Part shown: positions 45,624-52,782 of the stretch, piece by piece | Numbering within the stretch: the first letter of the stretch is position 1 | Layout: each line of letters begins with the position of its first letter | From: Pseudovibrio brasiliensis | GTDB lineage: Bacteria > Pseudomonadota > Alphaproteobacteria > Rhizobiales > Stappiaceae | Direction: 5' to 3' | Assembly: GCF_018282095.1 (NCBI RefSeq) | Contig: NZ_CP074126.1 | Span: 4,438,341-4,502,340 of the forward strand | DNA length: 64,000 nt | The notes under the pieces: generated by a model | Database searches by the model: none | What the model saw: the letters and a program-made list of their open reading frames with translations, nothing else | Told to the model about the DNA's origin: nothing | Translations under genes and position numbers: made by a program

Positions 45624-45958
45624 AACTCCGTGGACTGCATCAAGTAAAAAAACGTTGATCGACGCAGATGCAGTCCACATCTCTCAGAATTATTTATTAA
45701 CAGACCAACTCTTCTATTTTCCGGCTAAGGTCTTGCAGCACCTGCAACATTACAATCGGTTAATAATAGGGTCCGGTTTTACCAAGTTTATACCAAAAGA
45801 CCTTGTCGTGAGGGCCAATTCTACAAAAAACGGTAGGGGGCACCCTTGTCTTACGCCCTTTTTCCTACCATATTTGCTGATATGTAACTCGGGTCAGTCA
45901 CCCGTGCTGTTTGGTGCGTCCAACAGCGAACACGTGTTTAACAAGAGAGAGGATCCAC
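45624..45958. other. Intergenic region before the Bax-inhibitor-1 gene
   Basis: 335 bases. It starts with a large inverted repeat (45630-45678) just after the permease stop. The rest is mixed-composition leader. I see no gene; the open frame running through 45520-45981 is an extension of noise from within the permease gene. Confidence 0.5.
45630..45678. repeat. Perfect 12-bp inverted repeat
   Basis: GTGGACTGCATC (45630-45641) and GATGCAGTCCAC (45667-45678), 25-base loop that itself carries a nearly self-complementary segment (CGTTGATCGACG). No T-run follows, so it is not a standard terminator. It begins 7 bases after the permease stop. Confidence 0.7.
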
Positions 45959-46708
45959 ATGGCGACCTTCGACCGCAATAATTCTACGCGGTATGGAATG
46001 GCTGGCTCTCATGCCAATGCAGCCGCATTTGACGCTGGTCTGCGCGCCTACATGCTTCGCGTTTACAACTACATGGCGATCGGTATCGCAATTACCGGCG
46101 TTGTAGCTTTTGCAGCCTTCCAGATGGCTGTTTCTAACGGAGCACTGACAGAATTCGGTGTATTGCTGTTCACCAGCCCTTTGCGCTGGGTAGTAATGCT
46201 TGCTCCTCTTGGCTTCGTGTTCTTCCTGAGCGCACGTATCCATAAGATGAGCGCATCAGGTGCACAGCTTGCATTCTGGCTCTTTGCTGGCGCGATGGGT
46301 CTGTCCTTGTCGTCGATCTTCCTCGTCTACACTGGTAACTCCATTGCTCGTGTATTCTTCATCACCGCAGCTTCCTTTGGCGCGCTGAGCCTGTTCGGCT
46401 ACACCACCAAGAAAGACCTCTCCGCATGGGGCTCCTTCTTGTTCATGGGCCTGATCGGCATCATCATCGCGTCTCTGGTCAACCTGTTTCTTGCTTCTTC
46501 TGCTCTGCAGTTCGCAATCTCCGTGGTTGGCGTTCTGGTGTTCGCAGGCCTCACCGCTTACGACACTCAGCAGATCAAGGAAATGTATGCTGCTGTTGAT
46601 GACAGCGAAGTAGCAGGCAAGAAAGCCATTATGGGCGCGCTGCGTCTGTACCTGGACTTCATCAACCTGTTCATCATGCTTCTGTCCCTGTTCGGCAACC
46701 GCGAGTAA
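45959..46708 (+). CDS. Bax inhibitor-1/YccA family membrane protein
   Basis: 249 residues from the ATG at 45959 (AGAGAGGA upstream). Seven hydrophobic helices between about 30 and 245. Signatures: AGLRAYMLRVYNYMAIGIAITG, FFITAASFGALSLFGYTTKKDLSAWGSFLFMGLIGII, and the C-terminal FAGLTAYDTQQIKEMY followed by ALRLYLDFINLFIMLLSLFG. The paired Asp in AYDTQQ and LYLDFINLF belong to the calcium-leak pH sensor of BsYetJ-type proteins. It may act as a membrane calcium leak or protease modulator. Followed by a strong terminator. Confidence 0.93.
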   Translation: MATFDRNNSTRYGMAGSHANAAAFDAGLRAYMLRVYNYMAIGIAITGVVAFAAFQMAVSNGALTEFGVLLFTSPLRWVVMLAPLGFVFFLSARIHKMSASGAQLAFWLFAGAMGLSLSSIFLVYTGNSIARVFFITAASFGALSLFGYTTKKDLSAWGSFLFMGLIGIIIASLVNLFLASSALQFAISVVGVLVFAGLTAYDTQQIKEMYAAVDDSEVAGKKAIMGALRLYLDFINLFIMLLSLFGNRE

Positions 46709-46738
46709 TCGCAGCCGCTATCAGGCGTACACTTCAAA

Positions 46739-46771
46739 GAAAGCCCGAGGCATCCGCCCCGGGCTTTTTTG
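46739..46771 (+). terminator. Intrinsic terminator of the Bax-inhibitor-1 gene
   Basis: Stem AAAGCCCG with CGGGCTTT (46740-46747, 46760-46767), possibly extended by GG/CC pairs inside, then T6. About 30 bases past the stop. Confidence 0.88.
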
Positions 46772-46842
46772 TTGGCCAAGGACCAACACAGATATAGGCT
46801 TCAGCCATACGCCCTCCACTGCCCCACGCTGCAGGACACCAA

Positions 46843-47193
46843 ATGTACGGACCGCTCTCACTCTTCTATTGGTACGAACGCAAAGTCTTCCAGTTCAGAG
46901 ATCTGTACAAAGCCAACTCAACCAAAGCCGGGCGACTGTACATGATCGCCATCGCAGCAACGCTCCTGACCGGTATCGCCGCTTTCCTCTACATGCCCGT
47001 CATGCTGCTTCCTGCAGGAATTGCCTATATCCTGCTGCAACCATTTAGCTACGTAATCAATCGGGCCAAACAGAAACAAAACAATGTTTACAACTCAGCT
47101 TCCCCGCGTAAGCGGTGGTACGGCGCAGCAAATCAATGGAAACCTAACACTGTGCAATCACTCTTGGTAAAAGCTGTATTCCCTGATTTATAG
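46843..47193 (+). CDS. Small membrane protein of unknown function
   Basis: 116 residues. Two adjacent hydrophobic helices (MIAIAATLLTGIAAFLYMPVM and LLPAGIAYILLQPFSYVI, about 34-72) between a charged N-terminus (YWYERKVFQFRDLYKANSTKAGR) and a basic C-terminal tail (NRAKQKQNN, SPRKRWYGAANQWK). Ribosome site AGGA 6 bases before the ATG. I do not recognise the family. It sits at the left edge of the accessory stretch, 177 AT-rich bases before the Panacea gene. A separate transcript from that pair is likely. Confidence 0.6.
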   Translation: MYGPLSLFYWYERKVFQFRDLYKANSTKAGRLYMIAIAATLLTGIAAFLYMPVMLLPAGIAYILLQPFSYVINRAKQKQNNVYNSASPRKRWYGAANQWKPNTVQSLLVKAVFPDL

Positions 47194-47370
47194 CCAGTAA
47201 AATGCAGCCAACACGCACAGATAACCACAACGTAACCGCTTATTTTTCAGGGGTGCAACCAAATTTCACTAGCCAAGATCAGTAAGAAGATTTATTTTCT
47301 TAACGTAGCGTATCATATGTTTTTCTAAGCAATTTTCTGCTTGTTCCAACAGCATTTGTAGGGGCAAAAA

Positions 47371-47898
47371 ATGCCAAGACATTCGCCTTGTGCCATCGCC
47401 AATGAATTTTTAAGACGTCGTGGTAGTCCTACCTACCCTTCCCAAATGTACATTCAAAAGCTGGTGGCAATCGCGAACGGATGGAACCTCGCAATCAACG
47501 GCGAGCCTCTGGTCAGCGAAGCACCACAAGCATGGGTCAACGGCCCGGTCTTCAGGCAAATATGGGACTTTGTGAAGGAAGGCGGCTTCAAGGGGCCAAA
47601 CAGCGAAATCGTTGACCCCATCACAGGCCAGATCATCACCTCAAAAATAAGCGGCAATGAGGAAGAAATCCTCGATCATGTTTGGAAGAAATACCGCAAC
47701 TACACACCACAGCAACTGTCAGATCTCACCCATCAAGCGAATTCTCCATGGGCCTATGCCTATTTTGAAAAGGGGAAAAACGCAGAAATCGATACAGAAC
47801 GCACCCGGCAATACTACATCAAACTCGCCTTAGCGGGCCGCTCCAATGCAGAACAGGAGCAGACGCTACAAACAGCGGGTCGGATCAATGCCGCCTAA
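47371..47898 (+). CDS. Panacea (DUF4065/SocA-like) domain protein, candidate antitoxin
   Basis: 175 residues. Conserved Panacea features: YIQKLVAIANGWNLAINGEPLVSEAPQAWVNGPVFRQIWDFVKEGG (about 27-73), ILDHVWKKYRNYTPQQLSDLTHQANSPWAYAY (about 97-130), and a C-terminal helix (TERTRQYYIKLA). Panacea proteins (PanA) neutralise many unrelated toxins encoded next to them; SocA of Caulobacter is a proteolytic adaptor antitoxin of this fold. The ATG at 47371 follows AGGGG. The next gene begins inside its last codons, matching the usual bicistronic toxin-antitoxin layout. Antitoxin role is inference from family and arrangement. Confidence 0.85.
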   Translation: MPRHSPCAIANEFLRRRGSPTYPSQMYIQKLVAIANGWNLAINGEPLVSEAPQAWVNGPVFRQIWDFVKEGGFKGPNSEIVDPITGQIITSKISGNEEEILDHVWKKYRNYTPQQLSDLTHQANSPWAYAYFEKGKNAEIDTERTRQYYIKLALAGRSNAEQEQTLQTAGRINAA

Positions 47899-48331
47899 CG
47901 ACACTTTCGACGACACGCTCGACAAACCTCTCACCGTTGATGACATCGACGCTGCTGCCCTCAAGCTACCCATAGAGATAGACCCTCCAGCCAAAATCGG
48001 CATGGAACAGCTGCTGAAAGACCGGCAAGCCCTTTCTGACGACAACACCCAGCTACAGAACGAGCTCATGGAGCTCAAATCCAAACTCGCCACCAAACGC
48101 GAGCTGGACGCTCTCATTAAACCCTATGCAGGCAAAGCCTACTGGTTCATGTGCGTCTATTGCGGCACCGTCGCGCTCATCCTCGTGCTCGCAGGCTTCA
48201 AAAACGTCTACGGCAACTCGTTTATTCTGGCAGACAGTGTGCTGGAATTCCTCGTAGGAAGCACAGCAACCACCGTCATCGGCCTCGTCGGCATGGTCCT
48301 CACCGGCATCTTCGTCGGCGCCAGAAAGTAG
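47888..48331 (+). CDS. Small coiled-coil, two-helix membrane protein; candidate Panacea-partner toxin
   Basis: 147 residues from the ATG at 47888, overlapping the Panacea gene by 11 bases in another frame. Acidic N-terminus (DDTLDKPLTVDDIDAAALKLP), a coiled coil at about 38-72 (MEQLLKDRQALSDDNTQLQNELMELKSKLA) and two membrane helices at about 84-104 and 120-143, ending FVGARK. No signal peptide. I do not recognise the family. A longer frame from 47846 exists; 47888 is preferred because it gives the tight overlap, though its ribosome site is weak. Small membrane proteins are one known class of PanA-associated toxin. Confidence 0.7.
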   Translation: MPPNDTFDDTLDKPLTVDDIDAAALKLPIEIDPPAKIGMEQLLKDRQALSDDNTQLQNELMELKSKLATKRELDALIKPYAGKAYWFMCVYCGTVALILVLAGFKNVYGNSFILADSVLEFLVGSTATTVIGLVGMVLTGIFVGARK

Positions 48332-48345
48332 CGCAACTCACCCAA

Positions 48346-49578
48346 TCAGTGACCGGAAAGCACCAGCACCTTCACTGGGAACATCAATGCCTGGAACCGC
48401 AGGATCAGTGCATGCATGATCGAGGTCGCATCCACCATGTGATAATAGAGGCCGCCCCAAAAGCCGAACTCACCTGCCGCAATCTGCTCACCATAATTGC
48501 TGTACGCATTGGCAATGCACTTGCTGCCCGGAGGAATACCATTGGTATCACCCGGATAAAGAGGTTCCATGATCACCAGCAGAGTTCCCGGTCGTGCAAC
48601 ATCCTGCGCATCAACCAGCTGATCCGTAGGGCGGAACTGACCTGAGGAAATGAAATCCTGCGTATCCACCACCACCATCGGAATAACTTCAAACGGACGC
48701 GAAGCACAGGCAATCTCAGCCGCCATTCCAACTTTGATGATTGGGGCTGTCAGCTGCCCAAATCCTGCCTGAAACCGCCCATACCCAGTGGAATCTGGTA
48801 CGAGGATACCAGCAGGCCGCAGGATAGGACTGACAATGTCCCCCGGCTGCAGGATGAACTGTGTCACCACGCCATCCACCCCAGCATAAACAAACTTCTT
48901 ATGATAGGCAGCCTCCGCTTGATGCAGTCGCGCGATCGCACTCGTCCGTTGCGCTGGCAGGCTCACGGTAATCTTCGTCTGAACGATATCCCGGTTGGCA
49001 ACGGCTGCATCCAGCTGGCCTTTACGTACAACAACCTGATTTTCGCGCGTATCGATTTCTTTCTGCGTCACCACATCAGAGTTACGCCGTTGCAGATCCA
49101 GCGTCCGCTCGAGCTCGCTAACAGCCTGATTGTAGGCCCCTTGCGCCTGAGAAATCATCGCCTCTGCACTAATCAGCTCAGAGTTCGCCAGTTGGATCTC
49201 CGCATCAATCTCATCCACCTCACTCTGCGCCGTATCCACTTGAGCCTTCTCCGTAGAGGAATCCAGCGTAAACAGCAGCTGCCCCGCCTTCACTTGCTGG
49301 TTGTTTTCCACCATCACCAAGTCTACGCGGCCCGCAGTTTCCGGCAGAATGGAAACGGTGCGGTACAGCGACAGCACGTTGGACGTGGTCGGGTGATAGA
49401 AGAACACCAGTGTGATCAAAGCGATGGTCAGCATCAGCGCACCGGTAATCCCCCAGCGCAGCTCGTACCAGACCGTAAAGAACGTAATTTCATGCCCGAT
49501 CCGCTTGCCCTGCCGATAACGACGAAACAGATAATCCGGCAGGATCGTAACAAGCGAGCAAAGAAGAAACTCAATCAT
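48346..49578 (-). CDS. HlyD-family membrane fusion/adaptor protein
   Basis: 410 residues. Unusual N-terminus: a hydrophobic first segment (MIEFLLCSLVTILPDYLFRR), then RYRQGKRIGHEITFFTVWYELRWGITGALMLTIALITLVFFYHP with the main membrane helix at about 44-66. Biotinyl-lipoyl half (TAGRVDLVMVENNQQVKAGQLLFTLDSS, about 88-115), a long alpha-helical hairpin (about 116-215), second half (YAGVDGVVTQFILQPGDIVSPILRP) and a beta-barrel end. This is the adaptor of a tripartite or stand-alone efflux unit, but no transporter gene is adjacent. It overlaps its upstream partner by 8 bases. Convergent with the Panacea pair. Confidence 0.87.
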   Translation of the reverse strand: MIEFLLCSLVTILPDYLFRRYRQGKRIGHEITFFTVWYELRWGITGALMLTIALITLVFFYHPTTSNVLSLYRTVSILPETAGRVDLVMVENNQQVKAGQLLFTLDSSTEKAQVDTAQSEVDEIDAEIQLANSELISAEAMISQAQGAYNQAVSELERTLDLQRRNSDVVTQKEIDTRENQVVVRKGQLDAAVANRDIVQTKITVSLPAQRTSAIARLHQAEAAYHKKFVYAGVDGVVTQFILQPGDIVSPILRPAGILVPDSTGYGRFQAGFGQLTAPIIKVGMAAEIACASRPFEVIPMVVVDTQDFISSGQFRPTDQLVDAQDVARPGTLLVIMEPLYPGDTNGIPPGSKCIANAYSNYGEQIAAGEFGFWGGLYYHMVDATSIMHALILRFQALMFPVKVLVLSGH

Positions 49579-49933
49579 CCTGTTTCTTCCCCTTTATCGT
49601 CTTGCGCAAAGAGTTGGCGATGGTGTTCAGCGGCGTCTCATAATCCGGCAAGTTGATCGCAGCCAGCAACAGTGCAGCAATCCAGAAATAGTTGTTGTGC
49701 GTAAACAGCGCGAGCACAGCCAGTATGGCCACGATCTGCATGTGCGATCGCCCATACTTATGCGCCATCTTCTCCGGCAAAGCATGAAGGGAAAAGTAAA
49801 AGACACCCGCCAGCAACACGGCGCCAATGGCGATGAAGATGGTGACCACCATCAAAACATCTGTGCTGCCCGGTGCAGTGATAAAGATTGGAAGGTGCCC
49901 AGCGAATTGCTCATGTTCGCCACCAGAAGCCAT
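49571..49933 (-). CDS. Small membrane protein co-encoded with HlyD-like adaptor (YiaW/DUF3302-like)
   Basis: 120 residues with two or three helices: VLMVVTIFIAIGAVLLAGVFYFSLHALP (about 25-52), MQIVAILAVLALFTHNNYFWIAALLLAAINLPDYETPL (about 66-103) and a basic end (SLRKTIKGKKQDD). Overlapping arrangement with the HlyD gene recalls E. coli yiaW-yiaV, where a DUF3302 protein precedes an HlyD-like protein; homology is a guess from layout and the FYFSLHALPEKMA-like core. Function unknown. Confidence 0.65.
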   Translation of the reverse strand: MASGGEHEQFAGHLPIFITAPGSTDVLMVVTIFIAIGAVLLAGVFYFSLHALPEKMAHKYGRSHMQIVAILAVLALFTHNNYFWIAALLLAAINLPDYETPLNTIANSLRKTIKGKKQDD

Positions 49934-50190
49934 AGCCTGTACCGCTCGTCTCTTGGAAAACCAGCAGTAGTCTTCGCACTCTCTTGGTTACTTTGAGAGA
50001 AAGAAACACCAAGGCTTTGCCAGCTTGGACTGTTTTTTGAAGCCTAAGGTAAACAGCCACACAGCAAAACTGAGATAAAGGGTGTTTAAAACCACCAGCC
50101 TCGAACGTCATAACACGATCTCAAAAGACAGGGCAGGCCCAGGTGTTGACACAACACAGTCTACAAGGCCCGTCCGATAGCTTCGAAGGC

Positions 50191-50535
50191 TTACACGCGC
50201 ACGAAATTGATTGACCCGTTTGCATCTATCAAGAGGTCCAAATCGCCTGCGCTCTCTTTGAGCCTAACAAGTGAACTTCCACTTTGAGACGCAATCACAA
50301 GCTCACTATCCCCACTATCCCAAAAACAATAGGCCTCAGTGCCAGTATAAATGTAATTTGCCTCCCCAAAGGCTGCGGAAAAAGAACTCCAGTTGCCTTT
50401 ATTGATCAGAACATTATGGCTCGAATTTACATCCGCCCCAGCTCTTACGAAATAAGTATCCCGGTCAGTTTTTGGGTTTGCTGTCACGGCATGACCGCTG
50501 GACTTATTTTTGAACTGGGGAATATGATACGCCAT
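50191..50535 (-). CDS. Small beta-rich protein of unknown function
   Basis: 114 residues, no signal peptide and no membrane helix. Rich in Ser, Asn, Gly and Asp with alternating hydrophobic residues (DTYFVRAGADVNSSHNVLINKGNW, SELVIASQSGSSLVRLKESAGDLDLLIDANGSINFVRV), which suggests beta strands. One cysteine (EAYCFWDSGD). I do not recognise it. It sits alone between 257-base and 214-base non-coding stretches in the accessory stretch. Confidence 0.5.
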   Translation of the reverse strand: MAYHIPQFKNKSSGHAVTANPKTDRDTYFVRAGADVNSSHNVLINKGNWSSFSAAFGEANYIYTGTEAYCFWDSGDSELVIASQSGSSLVRLKESAGDLDLLIDANGSINFVRV

Positions 50536-50612
50536 AGATAATTCTCCATTCTTTTAGAAACACGATCCCTGCATGTTTGAGGCAGAAACCTGAATTGGGT
50601 GGAGTTTTTGAA

Positions 50613-50644
50613 CCTGTCAGCTCAAGTAAACTAAAGCTGACAGG
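50613..50644. repeat. Hairpin CCTGTCAGCT / AGCTGACAGG
   Basis: Perfect 10-bp arms (50613-50622, 50635-50644), 12-base loop, in the non-coding stretch between the unknown beta-rich gene and the GAF gene. It may end the GAF transcript, though no T-run follows on the minus strand. Confidence 0.5.
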
Positions 50645-50749
50645 TGGACTACTAGAAACGCATAGATGAAATAAAACAATAAGTTATAGCCTCACAAACG
50701 AAGCAAAATTGAATAACTGAAATCTAATAAGGAACCGGAAGACTCTCTC

Positions 50750-51268
50750 CTAAGAATCTGGAAGAATTGCCAGCTCTTCCCGCGCTTTCATGAAGAGTGG
50801 CGCAAGCGCCTGCGACAGAGCAAAACTCTTATTTGCATCGGCTTCGGTGTAAGCATGGTCTGCATCCAACAGGTTCACTGTGCCAATCACCTCACCCAAC
50901 ACCACAACGGGCAAGTTCAACGTTGCACCCAGCCCCATCGCCGCAATTTTCTCATGATCGGGAAAGTAATCCTTCACATCCTCAATAGTGTAACCAAGAA
51001 ACGGCTTCTGCTGCACCAGCACCCGCTCATACCAGCTACCCTCTTTCTCAATCGGCTTGGTGCCGGATGTACCGTAGGAACTCCCTGCACTGGAATACAG
51101 CCGCACCACATGGCTCCCGTCAGGATGCGTCACCGTCAGCGTAAACAGCTTGTAGCCGGGAAACTTGGAGAACAGCTCACCCGCTTTTTTCGCGGCCTCC
51201 TGCAAGCTGGAGCTACCTGCTACAGCCTGCACAAACTCAATATGATCAACCACTTCAAATACCTGCAA
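50750..51268 (-). CDS. GAF domain-containing protein
   Basis: 172 residues forming one GAF domain: FTLTVTHPDGSHVVRLYSSAGSSYGTSGTKPIEKEGSWYERVLVQQKPFLGYTIEDVKDYFPDHEKI, then LGATLNLPVVVLGEVIGTVNLLDADHAYTEADANK. No output domain. The ligand is unknown. Same strand as the ArsR gene, 76 bases after it, but probably separate. Confidence 0.85.
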   Translation of the reverse strand: MQVFEVVDHIEFVQAVAGSSSLQEAAKKAGELFSKFPGYKLFTLTVTHPDGSHVVRLYSSAGSSYGTSGTKPIEKEGSWYERVLVQQKPFLGYTIEDVKDYFPDHEKIAAMGLGATLNLPVVVLGEVIGTVNLLDADHAYTEADANKSFALSQALAPLFMKAREELAILPDS

Positions 51269-51344
51269 TCTTGAAATGCAGATAGTTTAGCGGCTCAATC
51301 AGCGCCATCAAGTCAGAGAAACTCAACTAAGCTGTTGCCTTGGG

Positions 51345-51677
51345 TCAGTCCCGGCTCAGCACCTTGAAGTCCCCTTCATCCGCCGAGAGCTTGTCATCGA
51401 TACAGCACTCTTCGCGCAACGTCTGCAGCACCTGATCCAGCTGCTCATACTGTGCCACACAATAAAGCACGCGCCCTTCGCGGCGCTGCTTGATCAATCC
51501 GGCAGACGCCAAGCCAGACAAATGATGCGACAGTGTTGAGCCCGGAATCTCCAGTTCTTCCTGCAAAGTGCCCACGGCCAGGCCTTTATAACCAGCTTTC
51601 ACAAGACGCTTATAAATTGTTAGTCGCGTCACATGTCCCAACTCTTTCAGAGCCTTAGCCGTTTTTTCGATATCCAT
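51345..51677 (-). CDS. ArsR family metalloregulator
   Basis: 110 residues from the ATG at 51677 (GGTGAG 5 bases upstream; a further ATG at 51692 adds 5 residues). Winged-helix ArsR core: KALKELGHVTRLTIYKRLVKAGYKGLAVGTLQEELEIPGSTLSHHLSGLASAGLIKQRREGRVLYCV. A vicinal pair in EECCIDD near the C-terminus, with the Cys of YCVAQ, recalls the arsenite site of AfArsR-type repressors; this site assignment is inference. Divergent from an ArsP-like permease, with paired operators between. Confidence 0.9.
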   Translation of the reverse strand: MDIEKTAKALKELGHVTRLTIYKRLVKAGYKGLAVGTLQEELEIPGSTLSHHLSGLASAGLIKQRREGRVLYCVAQYEQLDQVLQTLREECCIDDKLSADEGDFKVLSRD

Positions 51678-51699
51678 CTCGCTCACCAGCATTTCTTAT

Positions 51700-51719
51700 A
51701 TTTCGATATTACTAGAAAT
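51700..51719. promoter_or_regulatory. ArsR operator copy 1
   Basis: ATTTC-N10-GAAAT, 20 bp, sharing ATTTCGATA at its left with copy 2. Placed just upstream of the arsR start, over its likely -10 region. Confidence 0.6.
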
Positions 51720-51722
51720 GTC

Positions 51723-51750
51723 TTGACATGAAAAGCTTTCATTCTATTAT
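51723..51750 (+). promoter_or_regulatory. Sigma-70 promoter of the permease gene
   Basis: TTGACA (51723-51728), 16-base spacer, TATTAT (51745-51750). Perfect -35 and 5 of 6 bases at -10. Operator copy 2 starts within the -10, so repressor binding would block the polymerase. Confidence 0.7.
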
Positions 51751-51768
51751 TTCGATAAATCCGGAAAT
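51749..51768. promoter_or_regulatory. ArsR operator copy 2
   Basis: ATTTC-N10-GAAAT, 20 bp, centre 49 bases from copy 1. It overlaps the permease promoter -10 and start point. Confidence 0.6.
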
Positions 51769-51789
51769 ATAGTAATAAGGATCACACCC

Positions 51790-52704
51790 ATGTCACTGTC
51801 CTCGGAAATGCTCATAAGCAGCCTGGAGATGTTCGCCTTCCTTGCTTTGGAACTAACCATCCTCTTTCTGGCGATCAGCTACTTCGTCGGCATCTTGCAG
51901 GAGTACATTCCGCCTAGCCGCGTGCAAAAGATCCTCAGCAGCCAGAACGGCAAAGGCTACGTCACAGCAGCAGCACTCGGTGTCATCACCCCGTTCTGCT
52001 CCTGCTCCACCATTCCGTTCCTGAAAGGCCTGCTTCGCGCCCGCGCTGGCTTTGGCACCATGATGGTTTTCCTGTTCGCCAGCCCACTGCTGAACCCGAT
52101 TATCATCGGCCTATTCGCCGTAACCTTCGGTCTGGAAGTCACAGTGTTCTACTTCACCATTGCACTGGCGGTCTCCATCATCGCAGGCTACACGCTTGAG
52201 AAACTCGGCTTCGAAAAATTCGTGAAACCAGAAGCATACGCGGCGCCATCCACCTCCTCATGCGGCAGCAGTTGTGGAGGCAGCGCACCAGAACAAAGCA
52301 AATGGGCAAGAGTTTGGAACTCAACTTGGGCAGATTTCAAAAAGGTCCTGCCATACCTCATCGGCGGCATCGCCATCGGATCAATGATCTATGGCTTCAT
52401 GCCAACAGATCTGGTCTCCTCATGGGCGGGTGAAAACAACCCTCTCGCGATCCCAGTGGCAGCCGTCATCGGCATCCCGCTCTACATCAGAGCAGAAGCC
52501 GTCATCCCCCTCACCGCAGCACTGGCAGGCAAAGGCATGGGCCTCGGCGCAATCATGGCTCTCATCATCGGCAGCGCAGGCGCCAGCCTGACAGAGGTGA
52601 TCTTGCTCAAGTCCCTCTTCAAAAACCAGATGATCGCCGCTTTTCTGGTCGTAATCCTAGGAATGGCAGTCAGCGCAGGCGTACTGTACTCGCTGATTTT
52701 TTGA
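51790..52704 (+). CDS. ArsP-like permease (PF03773/DUF318)
   Basis: 304 residues with about eight membrane helices. The conserved motif VITPFCSCSTIPFLKGLLRARAGFGTMMVFLFASPLLNPIII (about 64-108) with its CSCS cysteines is the family signature. A cytosolic loop carries SCGSSCGGS (about 154-165), a metal- or metalloid-binding candidate. Known members export trivalent methylarsenicals, and others are linked to copper or zinc. Control by the divergent ArsR fits a metalloid-efflux role. AAGGA precedes the ATG. Ends at a very strong terminator. Confidence 0.88.
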   Translation: MSLSSEMLISSLEMFAFLALELTILFLAISYFVGILQEYIPPSRVQKILSSQNGKGYVTAAALGVITPFCSCSTIPFLKGLLRARAGFGTMMVFLFASPLLNPIIIGLFAVTFGLEVTVFYFTIALAVSIIAGYTLEKLGFEKFVKPEAYAAPSTSSCGSSCGGSAPEQSKWARVWNSTWADFKKVLPYLIGGIAIGSMIYGFMPTDLVSSWAGENNPLAIPVAAVIGIPLYIRAEAVIPLTAALAGKGMGLGAIMALIIGSAGASLTEVILLKSLFKNQMIAAFLVVILGMAVSAGVLYSLIF

Positions 52705-52738
52705 TCCCAGAAAACACCAGAAACCCAATAACTTATGC

Positions 52739-52782
52739 AAATCAGCCCCTACTAACAACCAGGTTAGTAGGGGCTGATTTTT
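52739..52782. terminator. 18-bp perfect-stem terminator
   Basis: Arms 52739-52756 and 52763-52780 (starting AAATCAGCCCC), 6-base loop, then T-run on the plus strand. Placed between the convergent permease and recQ genes; the right edge touches the recQ stop. Confidence 0.92.

Noticed and set aside
45520-45958. Frame leaving the permease gene towards the Bax-inhibitor-1 gene
   Set aside because: Starts inside the permease in another frame, no ribosome site, spans the inverted repeat; not a gene.
48901-49656. 251-codon plus-strand frame
   Set aside because: Antisense to the HlyD-like gene; composition is typical of a shadow.
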